Shown piece by piece: positions 10,899 through 19,231 of a DNA stretch of 51,853 nt (position 1 is the first letter of the stretch; each line of letters begins with the position of its first letter). The translations under genes were made by a program, and so were the position numbers. The notes under the pieces were generated by a model, which made no database searches, was not told the origin of the DNA, and saw nothing but the letters and a program-made list of their open reading frames with translations. Origin of the DNA: Pseudofrankia saprophytica (GTDB taxonomy: Bacteria; Actinomycetota; Actinomycetes; Frankiales; Frankiaceae); contig NZ_KI912266.1 in NCBI RefSeq assembly GCF_000235425.2, positions 195,171-247,023 of the forward strand. Reading direction: 5' to 3'.

Positions 10899-12220
10899 TG
10901 AGCCAGACCTCCCCACCCCTGCCCGTCGGCGCGGCCGCGACGTCGGCGCTCGCCCGGCCGGCCGGCGGTGGCGCGACCGCCAGCGTCAGCGCCGGGGTGC
11001 TGCCGACCGGGGGCGCGAGCGCCAGGGGCGGCCCCGCGGCCGGGGCCGGCCCGACCGTGATCCGCGCGACCGGCGTCAGCAAGAAGTTCGTCTCGTACCA
11101 CAAGCGGGCGACCAGCCTGAAGGAGGCGTTCGTCCGCCGCGGCGGCCTGGCCGGCGAGGACTTCTGGGCGCTGCGCGACATCAACATCGAGATCGCTCGC
11201 GGCCAGACCGTCGGCCTCGCCGGCGCGAACGGCTCCGGCAAGTCGACGACGCTCAAGGTGCTCGCCGGGATCCTGCGCCCGACCAGCGGCAAGGTCGAGG
11301 TGCACGGCCGGATCGCCTCGCTGCTGGAGCTGGGCGCCGGGTTCAACGGCGAGCTGTCCGGCCGGGACAACGTCTACCTGAACGCCTCCCTGCTCGGCCT
11401 GTCCAAGCGTGAGATCGACAAGCTGTTCGACTCGATCGTCGACTTCGCCGAGCTGTCACACAAGATCGACGACGAGGTGAAGCACTACTCGTCCGGCCAG
11501 TACGTCCGGCTCGGCTTCGCCGTCGCCGTGCACGTCGACCCCGACATCCTGCTCGTCGACGAGGTGCTCGCCGTCGGTGACGAGGCGTTCCAGCGCAAGT
11601 GCCTCGCCAAGATCGACGAGTTCCGGAACCAGGGCCGCACGATCCTGTTCGTCACGCACTCCCTCGACCTCATCGAGAACATGTGCGACCGGGTGGTCGT
11701 GCTCGAGGCCGGCAAGGTGATCCACGACGGCGCCCCGGCGGTCGGCACGAAGCTGCTGCGCCAGCGGCTGGGCAGCTCGCCGACCGAGGGCGCCGGCGCC
11801 TACGGCACGGCGACGGTCCGGCCGGAGACCGTCACCTTCAGCTCGTCGCCGGGCGGGGCGCCGCAGATCTCCTTCGACCCGGGCGACCCGATGACGATGA
11901 GCGTCGGCATCGAGGTCACCGAGGGCGCGCCCGAGCGGGTCCGCGCGCGCTGCGTCATCGTCGGCCAGAACGAGATCCCGATCTGGGTGATGGAGACTCC
12001 GCCCGCGGGTATCCCGGTCAGCCAGGGCTTCACCATCCTCGACTTCACCATCGGCTCGATACCAGCGCTGCTCGGCGCGTTCGCGGTGCGGGTGGAGGTC
12101 GCCGACGCGGCGACCGGCACGCCCATCACCTCCCGCCGCTTCCACGAGCTGTTCGGGATCAACAGCTCGCACGCCGAGGGCCTGGTCCACGTCGACTACG
12201 AGGCAAGGCCGCGGACATGA
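10898..12220 (+). CDS. ABC transporter ATPase, Wzt-like, with C-terminal glycan-binding-type domain
   Basis: A 440-residue ATP-binding subunit of a polysaccharide exporter. Residues 1 to about 50 are low-complexity. The nucleotide-binding domain follows, with Walker A GANGSGKST (109-117), the ABC signature YSSGQ (197-201, the variant typical of Wzt/TagH-type exporters), Walker B ILLVDE (217-222) and H-loop His254. From about 290 onward a beta-rich domain resembles Wzt C-terminal domains, which in O-antigen exporters recognise the modified chain end. This suggests that export here is substrate-gated, perhaps by the methylation or HAD pair encoded divergently (inference). The start GTG overlaps the permease stop, and the 3' end overlaps the next ATG (ATGA), so translation is coupled on both sides. 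Confidence 0.93.
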
Positions 12221-13884
12221 GCCACATCGCCGACCTGACCACCAGCGACCCAACCAGCAGCGGCCTGACCGGCAGCGGCCTGGCGCACGGCGGCCGCCAC
12301 GGCGGCGGCCTGACGACGGGTGCCGCGCTCGGCCCGGCCCCCGGGACGGTGGCCGCGGGTTCGCTGACCAAGGCCACGCCGGACGCCCCGAGCGCCGGCG
12401 GCGTCTCAGGTGCCCCCACGGGGGACGGCGCGATGCCCGCCGCCGGCCACCCCGACGGCGGCGGGTCCGGCGCCGGCTGGGGTGGGCGACCGGTGGCGAC
12501 CATCGTCATCGTCAACTGGAACGGCGCGCACCTGCTACCGCCCTGCCTGGACGCGGTCGCCAAGCAGAACACCGCCTTCGGCTTCCAGACCTGGGTCGTC
12601 GACAACGCGTCCAGCGACCACTCGCGGGCGATGCTCGCCGAGCGCTACCCCTGGGTGCGGGTGATCGAGTCGCCGAAGAACCTCGGCTTCGCCGGCGGCA
12701 ACAACCTGGCGCTGCGCCAGGTGAACACCGCCTACGCGGTGCTGCTGAACAACGACGCGGTCCCGGAGCCGGACTGGTTGGCCAACCTGCTGGCCCCGTT
12801 CGACCAGCCCGGCGGGGACAAGCTCGGCGCCGTCACCGGCAAGGTGGTGTTCCTGCCGCGGTTCCTGCGGCTGCGCCTGGAGACCGCGACCTTCTCGCCG
12901 GGCCCGCACGACTCGCGCTCGCTCGGCGTGCGAATCTCGTCGGTGACGGTCAACGGCCGCGACGTGCTACGCGAGGTCCTCTGGGAGAAGCTGACCTTCG
13001 GGGCCGAAGGGCCGCCCACCGCGCCGTTCTTCTGGACGCGCGGCACCGGCGAGCTGCTCGTGCCCGTGCCCGAGCGCGGGTCGGTCACGCTCGGGCTGGC
13101 CTGGGCGGCCGAGGCCGCGAAGACGGTCATGCTCAGCTGGGACGGGCACACCGGCCCGGCCGACGGCGGCCCCGGCTGGGCGGAGGCCGACGGCGGCGCC
13201 GCCCGCTTCGCCGCGCTGCCGGTCACCGGCACCGAGCCGAACGCCGTCTCGGTGACGATCGACGACACCGCGCCCCGCGTCGACGTCATCAACAACGTCG
13301 GCGGGATCGTGCTGCGCGACGGCTACGGCGCCGACCGCGGTTACCAGGAGGTCGACACCGGCCAGTTCGCCAACCCCGAGGAGGTCTTCACAGCCTGCGG
13401 GAACGGAATGGCGATGCGCGCGGCACTCGGCCACGACCTCGGCTGGTTCGACGACGACTTCTTCCTCTACTACGAGGACACGGACCTGTCCTGGCGGATC
13501 CGCTCGCGGGGATACAGCATCCGCTACGTCCCCGGTGCCGTGCTGCGGCACGTGCACTCGGCGTCGAGCGTCGAATGGTCGCCGCTGTTCGTCTTCCACA
13601 CCGACCGCAACCGGCTGCTCATGCTGACCAAGGACGCGACGCTGCCGCTCGCCCTGTCCGCGGTCGCGCGCTACCCGGTGACCACCACGTCGATCGCCGT
13701 ACGTACGCTGCGCCAGGCGTGGCGGGCGCGCAGCCGGCCGGCGGTGCGGCCCACGCTGCTGCGACTCAAGGTGATCGGGTCATACCTGCGACTGTTCCCG
13801 GCCATGCTCGGGAGGCGCCGGGAGATCGGGCGCACCGCGAGCGAACGGCGTCGATCGCTGCAGGACTGGCTGGTGTCACGATGA
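12217..13884 (+). CDS. Family 2 glycosyltransferase with inserted beta domain
   Basis: The start is the ATG of an ATGA overlap with the ATPase stop, giving 555 residues. Residues 1-90 are Gly/Ala/Thr-rich and probably disordered. The GT-A fold begins at VATIVIVNWNGAHLL, with VVDNASSDHS (127-136), NLGFAGGNN and the metal-binding region LLNNDAVPEPDW (176-187). A later acceptor-side motif FLYYEDTDLSWRIRSRGY is typical of rhamnosyl- and related GT2 enzymes of the WsaE/RfbN type. Between the two GT motifs lies a ~170-residue insert (LLVPVPERGSVTLGLAW ... VSVTIDDTAPRVDVINN) that looks beta-rich and is absent from minimal GT2 enzymes. It acts at the cytoplasmic membrane in assembly of the exported glycan. 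Its stop again overlaps the next ATG by ATGA. Confidence 0.9.
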   Translation: MSHIADLTTSDPTSSGLTGSGLAHGGRHGGGLTTGAALGPAPGTVAAGSLTKATPDAPSAGGVSGAPTGDGAMPAAGHPDGGGSGAGWGGRPVATIVIVNWNGAHLLPPCLDAVAKQNTAFGFQTWVVDNASSDHSRAMLAERYPWVRVIESPKNLGFAGGNNLALRQVNTAYAVLLNNDAVPEPDWLANLLAPFDQPGGDKLGAVTGKVVFLPRFLRLRLETATFSPGPHDSRSLGVRISSVTVNGRDVLREVLWEKLTFGAEGPPTAPFFWTRGTGELLVPVPERGSVTLGLAWAAEAAKTVMLSWDGHTGPADGGPGWAEADGGAARFAALPVTGTEPNAVSVTIDDTAPRVDVINNVGGIVLRDGYGADRGYQEVDTGQFANPEEVFTACGNGMAMRAALGHDLGWFDDDFFLYYEDTDLSWRIRSRGYSIRYVPGAVLRHVHSASSVEWSPLFVFHTDRNRLLMLTKDATLPLALSAVARYPVTTTSIAVRTLRQAWRARSRPAVRPTLLRLKVIGSYLRLFPAMLGRRREIGRTASERRRSLQDWLVSR

Positions 13885-16800
13885 CGGACCGCCCCGACGA
13901 CAGCACCCGCAGAGACCGCCCCTTCGACGCGCGCGGCCGAGACGGCCGAGACGGCTTGGACGGCGGCTGGTCCGGTGAGGAATGGTCGGCACAGCGGCCC
14001 GACTCGCTCGCCGCACCGGCGTCGAGGGAGTCGGCACCGATCGACTTCGACCCACTCGACCCGCTGGGCCTGAGCCGGCTCGGACGGCTGGACCCGCCAA
14101 ACCGTGTGGACCCGCTGGACCTGCCCACCCGCTACGACGAGAGCGCGCGGCCAGCCCCCCTCGGCTCGTCCTTCGACCCGCTGGACCGGCCGGGCATGCT
14201 GGAGCCCCTGCGCGGGCTGGAGCCGCTGCCGCCGCTGGGCGCTCCCATCCGGTCGGACGAGGGCACCAGGCCGGCACCGCCGCGGTCACGCCCGGACCCG
14301 TTCTCCTCGCTGGAACGCCTGTCGCCTTTGGAGTCCATGCCGTTGTCCGAGGCATGGTCGTCCCGCGAGCCGCTGACGTCGCCACGGGCCGCCGCACCGA
14401 CGGAACCGACCGACTCCGACTCCGCCGGCCAGGAGCCGTTCGGCCCGTCCTCCGGCCTGGAACCGCTCACGGGTCGTGGTGGCGGCATGCCGCTGGAAGG
14501 ACAGGTCATCGACCGGGCCACCGGTCGCCCGGTCGACATCGCCGCCCAGGACGCCCGTCTGGCCGGCGCGTCGTACTTCGGCTCGAGAGCGTCCGCCGAC
14601 GATGACCCCGACGCCAGGCTGGGCACGGTCGCGGCGCCGGGCGGTCACGGCCCCGCCGACGACGGCGACGACGACCACGGCGGCGTGTTCTCCCGTGTGT
14701 CCCTCGGGCTGGACGACGAGGCGCGTCAGATATTCGATGGCGCGGTACTCGACGAGGCGGTTCTCGACGAGGCGGTTCTCGACGACTCGGTCCTCGACGC
14801 GGTGGTACTCGACGCGGATCAGGTGATCGACGTCGACCCGGTGCTCGACGTGGACCTGCGCGAGCCACTCGACGAGCTGCCCCGCTGGGACCCCCTCTCC
14901 GACGACCTGCCGGACGAGCTGGCCGCGGGCCTCACCGCCGAGCCGACGCCGGCCGACGACCTGCTGGCTGGCCAACCGCCCGCGGTCATCCCCGACCCGG
15001 ACGCGGCCCCGATCGGGTTCGTCCCGGACGGCGGGTTCGTCCCAGACGGCGGGTTCGTGCCAGACGACGGGTTCGTCCCGGATCCTGGCGCCGCCTCCGG
15101 CGGTGGGCTGGTGTTCGACGATGGCCGGATCTTCGACGACGACCTCGCGGCCCCTTCCACCGCCTTCAGCGGCCCGATGTTCGACGACGGCCAGGTCTTC
15201 GACAGCGGCCAGGTCTTCGACAGCGGCCGGGTTCTCGACAGCGGCCGGGTTCTCGACAGCGGCCAGGTTCTCGACGATGGTCCGGCGTTCCCCGCGCCCG
15301 GCTCGTTCGACGACATCCCGGCGTTCCCGGCCCCCGGCTCGTTCGACGAGCGGCTTGGCTTCGTCGGTGCTCTGGGCGGCGACTACGGTGACGCGCTGCC
15401 CGCCGATGTCCTCGGCCCCGTGCTCGACGACGCTCGGCTCGAAGACGCTCGGCCGGCATCGGCCGGTAGCGACACTTACGAGCCCGCGATCGAGCTGCCC
15501 GACGCGGAGGCGGACGACATCGCCGACTCCGACCTCGAGAGCGCCGACAACGTCGACGCCCTCTCCGGCGTCGATCTCCCCATGGACAGAGGCGTCTTCG
15601 AGGCCGTCGACGAGCTTCCCGCGAGCGAGCTTCCCGTCGACGAGCTTCCCGTCGACGAGATTTCCGCGAGCGGGCCGGCACCGACGGGCGGGGATGGTGC
15701 CGCCGAGGTCGTCGAGGCCCCGGAGACTCCCGCGGCCGTCGCGGCCGTCGCGGCGGACGACGCGGTGCACATAGACGACGCGGTGCTCGTAGCCGACACG
15801 GGCCTCTCAGATCTCTCAGATCTCCCGGACGAAGCGGGCATCGACGAGACGGGTACCGACGGCGCCGGACCTCGCGGCGAGGACGACGCCGCGGAACCCC
15901 CCAACCCATCAGCGCCGGTGCATCCCGGCCAACCGACCGAGCGGGCGTTCATGCTGTACTCCGGTTTCTCCGGTGAGCGCCGGCACGTCGGTTTCCAGAT
16001 CGGGACCCTGCCGGAGCCGGCGATCCCGGAGCGCGCGGTGCCGAACCTGGCCGTGCCGTCGCCCGTGGCCGCCGAGCCGAGCGCCGCGGCACCCGTCTCC
16101 AGCGGCGGCGCCGTCCCGCTGCGCGCACGGTTCGCGGGCGGGCTGGCGGCCGGTGACGACCTGGCCGACGCTTACCGGGTGGCCCAGGACGAGAACGTCC
16201 CGACGCGGCAGCCCGCCCAGACGAGCGCGGCCACGACGACGCCCGCTGACGCCGCCGGCACAGCGACGGGCGCCGGCACAGCGGGTGTCGGCACTCCCGT
16301 GGCGGGCGAGGCGGCGGCGACCGGATCGATGATCATCCCGGCGGGCCGGCGGGTGCGGGCGGCCGTCTACAACCGGTTCTGGCACTCGATGGGCGGCGGC
16401 GAGCGCCACAACGGCATGATCGCCCAGGTGATGGCCGCGGACGGCGTCGAGGTCGACATCCTCGGTCACTCGGACGTCAATCTCGCCGACCTCGGCGCGC
16501 ACCTCGGCCTGGACCTTTCGGACTGCCGCTACGTCCGGATCCCGGACCGCGGCGAGGAGGACCTGTCGGTCCGGTCCGGTGAGTACGACCTGTTCATCAA
16601 CGGCTCCTACATGAGCCGGCTGCCGACCCGGTCGCGCAAGGCCGCCTACCTGTGCTTCTTCCCGACGCCGTTCGACCACGACATGGCGGCCTGGCGCAAG
16701 GCGGCCGTGCGCTCGGCCGGGCCGTTGCTGCGCGGGGTACGCCCGGCGGTCGACTTCGGCGTCGGCTGGTACCCGCCGGAGGGCGGCCGGGTGCGCCAGT

Positions 16801-17900
16801 GGCGCTGGTCGTCCGGGAACGCGGTGCTCTCGATCTCCCCCGGCAGCGAGCGGGTGCTGCGCGGAGACTTCGGCCGGCCCGGCGCTCCGACCGGCACCTC
16901 GCTGCGGATCATCGACGCCGACGGTGAGACGCTCGCCAAGATCGACGTGGGTGCGGAGTTCGTCGCGCACGAGATCCCGCTGCCCGAGTCGCCGACCGGC
17001 ACCGAGATCACCCTGGTCTGCGAGCCGTTCACCCCCGGCCCCGCCGACGTACGCGAGCTCGGCGTGGCCATCAGCCGGCCGCGGGTGACCGACGCGGACG
17101 AAAGCCCGCGCGCCAAGGTGGCGCTGCGCTTCCCCTGGCTGCTGCGCGACCCGCACGACCTGGCCTGGCTCGACCGCTACGACGCGGTGATGGCCAACTC
17201 CGACTACACCCGCGGCTGGATCCGGCGGATGTGGCGGCAGGAGGCCGACGTCCTCTACCCGCCGATCCAGGTCGAACGGCTGCACCCGGCGGCCACGCGG
17301 GAGAAGACCATCGTCACCGTCGGACGGTTCTTCGCACCCGGCCTCGGGCACGCGAAGCGCCAGCTGGAGATGGTCCAGTGGTTCGGCGAGCTGCATGCCA
17401 GTGGGACGATGCCCGGCTGGACGATGCACGTCGTCGGCGGCATGGAGGACTCGCAGAAGCCGTACGTCGAGCAGATCAAGAAGGCCGCGGTCGGTCTGCC
17501 GGTCGAGGTGCACCCGAACGCGGCCCGCGGCGACGTCGAGCGGCTCCTGTCCACGGGCTCGGTGTTCTGGTCGGCGACCGGGTGGGGCGAGGACGAGCGG
17601 CGCCGGCCGTGGACGGCCGAGCACTTCGGGATGACGACGGTCGAGGCGATGGCCGGCGGCTGCGTTCCGGTGGTCATCGACCGCGCCGGTCAGCGCGAGA
17701 TCGTCCGGCACAGCATCGACGGCTTCCGCTGGACGGAGCCGGACCAGCTGCTGTCGTTCACCCGCCGGCTCGCCACCGAAGAGGATCTGCGTGCCCGGCT
17801 GGCCACCGAGGCGGCCGGGCGGGCCGGGCACTTCTCCGACGCGGCGTTCGCCGAGCGCTGGCGTTCGATCGCCGCGCACCACCACCTGTACGAAGGCTGA
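13881..17900 (+). CDS. GT4 glycosyltransferase with 816-residue acidic repetitive N-terminal region
   Basis: The start is the ATG in an ATGA overlap with the preceding GT2 stop, giving 1339 residues. Residues 1-816 are strongly acidic, rich in Asp, Leu, Val, Pro and Gly, and contain several runs of short tandem repeats. No catalytic domain is visible there. From Met817 the protein is a GT-B enzyme: AAVYNRFWHSMGGGERHNG, then a ~130-residue beta-type insert, KTIVTVGRFFAPGLGHAKRQ, and the donor-side motif WTAEHFGMTTVEAMAGGCVPVV (E-x7-E type). The catalytic half alone (~520 residues) is normal size for mannosyl/rhamnosyl-type GT4 enzymes. The internal ATG at 16329 has no ribosome site, whereas the ATGA junction implies that the long form is made. 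The acidic half may be a scaffold or spacer. Its role is unknown. Confidence 0.88.
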   Translation: MTDRPDDSTRRDRPFDARGRDGRDGLDGGWSGEEWSAQRPDSLAAPASRESAPIDFDPLDPLGLSRLGRLDPPNRVDPLDLPTRYDESARPAPLGSSFDPLDRPGMLEPLRGLEPLPPLGAPIRSDEGTRPAPPRSRPDPFSSLERLSPLESMPLSEAWSSREPLTSPRAAAPTEPTDSDSAGQEPFGPSSGLEPLTGRGGGMPLEGQVIDRATGRPVDIAAQDARLAGASYFGSRASADDDPDARLGTVAAPGGHGPADDGDDDHGGVFSRVSLGLDDEARQIFDGAVLDEAVLDEAVLDDSVLDAVVLDADQVIDVDPVLDVDLREPLDELPRWDPLSDDLPDELAAGLTAEPTPADDLLAGQPPAVIPDPDAAPIGFVPDGGFVPDGGFVPDDGFVPDPGAASGGGLVFDDGRIFDDDLAAPSTAFSGPMFDDGQVFDSGQVFDSGRVLDSGRVLDSGQVLDDGPAFPAPGSFDDIPAFPAPGSFDERLGFVGALGGDYGDALPADVLGPVLDDARLEDARPASAGSDTYEPAIELPDAEADDIADSDLESADNVDALSGVDLPMDRGVFEAVDELPASELPVDELPVDEISASGPAPTGGDGAAEVVEAPETPAAVAAVAADDAVHIDDAVLVADTGLSDLSDLPDEAGIDETGTDGAGPRGEDDAAEPPNPSAPVHPGQPTERAFMLYSGFSGERRHVGFQIGTLPEPAIPERAVPNLAVPSPVAAEPSAAAPVSSGGAVPLRARFAGGLAAGDDLADAYRVAQDENVPTRQPAQTSAATTTPADAAGTATGAGTAGVGTPVAGEAAATGSMIIPAGRRVRAAVYNRFWHSMGGGERHNGMIAQVMAADGVEVDILGHSDVNLADLGAHLGLDLSDCRYVRIPDRGEEDLSVRSGEYDLFINGSYMSRLPTRSRKAAYLCFFPTPFDHDMAAWRKAAVRSAGPLLRGVRPAVDFGVGWYPPEGGRVRQWRWSSGNAVLSISPGSERVLRGDFGRPGAPTGTSLRIIDADGETLAKIDVGAEFVAHEIPLPESPTGTEITLVCEPFTPGPADVRELGVAISRPRVTDADESPRAKVALRFPWLLRDPHDLAWLDRYDAVMANSDYTRGWIRRMWRQEADVLYPPIQVERLHPAATREKTIVTVGRFFAPGLGHAKRQLEMVQWFGELHASGTMPGWTMHVVGGMEDSQKPYVEQIKKAAVGLPVEVHPNAARGDVERLLSTGSVFWSATGWGEDERRRPWTAEHFGMTTVEAMAGGCVPVVIDRAGQREIVRHSIDGFRWTEPDQLLSFTRRLATEEDLRARLATEAAGRAGHFSDAAFAERWRSIAAHHHLYEG
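14742..14816 (+). repeat. Coding 15-bp tandem repeat, five units
   Basis: Five in-frame 15-bp units encode variants of (A/S/V)VLD(E/A/D). Units 1-3 are nearly identical (GCGGTWCTCGACGAG) and units 4-5 are diverged. They lie in the acidic front half of the large GT4 protein. Slippage expansion is the simple explanation. The reading frame and the acidic character are preserved. Confidence 0.8.
15015..15083 (+). repeat. Coding 18-bp tandem repeat (GFVPDG)
   Basis: Nearly four in-frame 18-bp units encode GFVPD(G/D), with base changes confined mostly to third positions (GTCCCG, GTCCCA, GTGCCA). This indicates selection on the protein sequence after duplication. It is within the acidic region of the large GT4. 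Confidence 0.8.
15180..15281 (+). repeat. Coding 18-bp tandem repeat ((F/L)D(D/S)GQV)
   Basis: Five full 18-bp units plus a partial one encode FDDGQV, FDSGQV, FDSGRV, LDSGRV, LDSGQV and LDDG. The F to L switch and the Q/R alternation suggest successive rounds of duplication. A second duplicated block (PAFPAPGSFD, twice) follows at once. Confidence 0.8.
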
Positions 17901-17924
17901 CGGGCGCTGAAGACGAACGGCAGG

Positions 17925-19154
17925 GTGACGAGCGGCCAGGTGCCGCCGCTCCAGGTGCCGCCGCTGCGAGTCGTGCTCGACGGCACCCCCCTGCTGGGCC
18001 GGCGGACCGGTGTCGGGCGCTATGTCGAGAACCTGCTGGCCGGGCTGGCCGACCCCGCCCGCGACGAGCCGGCGACGCGTCCGCTGGAGCTCGCCGCCAC
18101 GGCGTTCACCTGGCGGGGCCTCGACGGTCTCGCCGAGGCGCTGCCACCGGGCGTCGCCCCCGCGGCGCGGCGGGTGCCGGCCCGGCTGCTGCAGGAGATC
18201 TGGGCCGGCGGCGAGCGGCTGCCCATCGAGCTGCTCACCGGGCGGGCCGACGTCGTCCACGGCACGAACTTCGTGCTGCCGCCGCTGCGCGCCGCGCGCG
18301 GCGTGCTGACCATCCACGACCTGTCCTACCTGCGCACCCCGGACACGGTCAGCGCCGCCTCCGCCCGCTACACCACGCTGGTCCCGCGCGGGCTGCGCCG
18401 GGCCGCGGAGGTCATCACCCCGAGCCAGGCGGTCGCCGAGGAGGTGATCGCGGCCTACCGGATCGACCGCGACCGGGTCACCGCCACTCCCCTCGGGGTG
18501 GACGACGCCTGGTTCGACGCGGTGCCGCCCAAGCCTGGCTGGCTCGAGGAGCGCGGTCTCCCCGAGCGCTACCTGCTGTTCGTCGGCACCGCCGAGCCGC
18601 GCAAGAACCTTCGGGTGCTGCTGTCCGCGCTGCGCGGCCTGCACGGGACCTACCCGGACATCCCGCCGCTGGTGCTGGTCGGCCCGCCGGGCTGGGGGGC
18701 GGCGCTCGACACCGCGGGGCTGCCCGCCAGGGCGGTCATCAGTGCCGGCTACCTCGACGAGGCCGACCTGCGTACCGCCGTCGCCGGAGCGATCGCGCTG
18801 TGCTTCCCGTCCCGCTATGAGGGTTTCGGCCTGCCGCCGCTGGAGGCACTCGCCGCCGGGACACCTGTCATCGCCGCGGACATCCCGGCGGTCCGCGAGG
18901 TGACCGGGCCGGTCGTCGGCGCCGCGGTCCGCCTCATCCCGCCCGCGGACGTCGACCGGCTGGCCGACGCCCTGCTCGACGTGATCGACGGTGGTCACGG
19001 CGGTCTGGCCGACGGCTCGGCGCGGGCCGGCGGCGCCGCCGTGGCCGGCCCCGCGGACCCGCGCCGCGCCGGCCGCGAACACGCCCGCACCTTCACCTGG
19101 CGCCGCACCGCCGCGCTGACCGCCGAGGTCTACCGCCGAGCCGCCGGCTCCTGA
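17925..19154 (+). CDS. GT4 family glycosyltransferase
   Basis: A 409-residue GT-B glycosyltransferase. The N-terminal acceptor domain starts LRVVLDGTPLLGRRTGVGRYVENLLAGL, a hallmark of the mannosyltransferase/WbaZ-like subgroup, with GRADVVHGTNFVLPP and LTIHDLSYLRTP next. The donor half has YLLFVGTAEPRKNLRVLL and the E-x7-E motif in FPSRYEGFGLPPLEALAAG. It would transfer a sugar from a nucleotide donor to the growing surface glycan on the cytoplasmic side. The GTG start lies 24 bp after the large GT4 stop, so it probably belongs to the same transcript. Its ribosome site is weak (GGCAGG). It closes the exporter operon; the next gene is convergent. Confidence 0.92.
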   Translation: MTSGQVPPLQVPPLRVVLDGTPLLGRRTGVGRYVENLLAGLADPARDEPATRPLELAATAFTWRGLDGLAEALPPGVAPAARRVPARLLQEIWAGGERLPIELLTGRADVVHGTNFVLPPLRAARGVLTIHDLSYLRTPDTVSAASARYTTLVPRGLRRAAEVITPSQAVAEEVIAAYRIDRDRVTATPLGVDDAWFDAVPPKPGWLEERGLPERYLLFVGTAEPRKNLRVLLSALRGLHGTYPDIPPLVLVGPPGWGAALDTAGLPARAVISAGYLDEADLRTAVAGAIALCFPSRYEGFGLPPLEALAAGTPVIAADIPAVREVTGPVVGAAVRLIPPADVDRLADALLDVIDGGHGGLADGSARAGGAAVAGPADPRRAGREHARTFTWRRTAALTAEVYRRAAGS

Positions 19155-19161
19155 GCCGCGC

Positions 19162-19176
19162 GGCGAGCCGCTCGCC
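19162..19176 (+). terminator. Hairpin after the glycan operon
   Basis: GGCGAG-CCG-CTCGCC forms a 6-bp GC stem with a 3-base loop, 8 bp beyond the last glycosyltransferase stop and before a convergent gene. There is no U-tract. Repeated CTCGCCCGGC words follow. It may act for either strand. Confidence 0.4.
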
Positions 19177-19231
19177 CGAACCCGCCCGGCCTCGCCCGGC
19201 CTCGCCCGAGCCCGCCCGGACGGCCGGCCGG

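Noticed and set aside
14742-15281. CRISPR-like array
   Set aside because: The repeats are 15-18 bp, contiguous without spacers and in frame with the coding sequence, so they are protein tandem repeats.
14286-15770. Long minus-strand frame opposite the acidic GT4 region
   Set aside because: It mirrors the repetitive GAC/GTC codons of the plus-strand gene, and has no ribosome site or recognisable domain. The plus-strand frame is fixed by the ATGA junction and the catalytic domain downstream.
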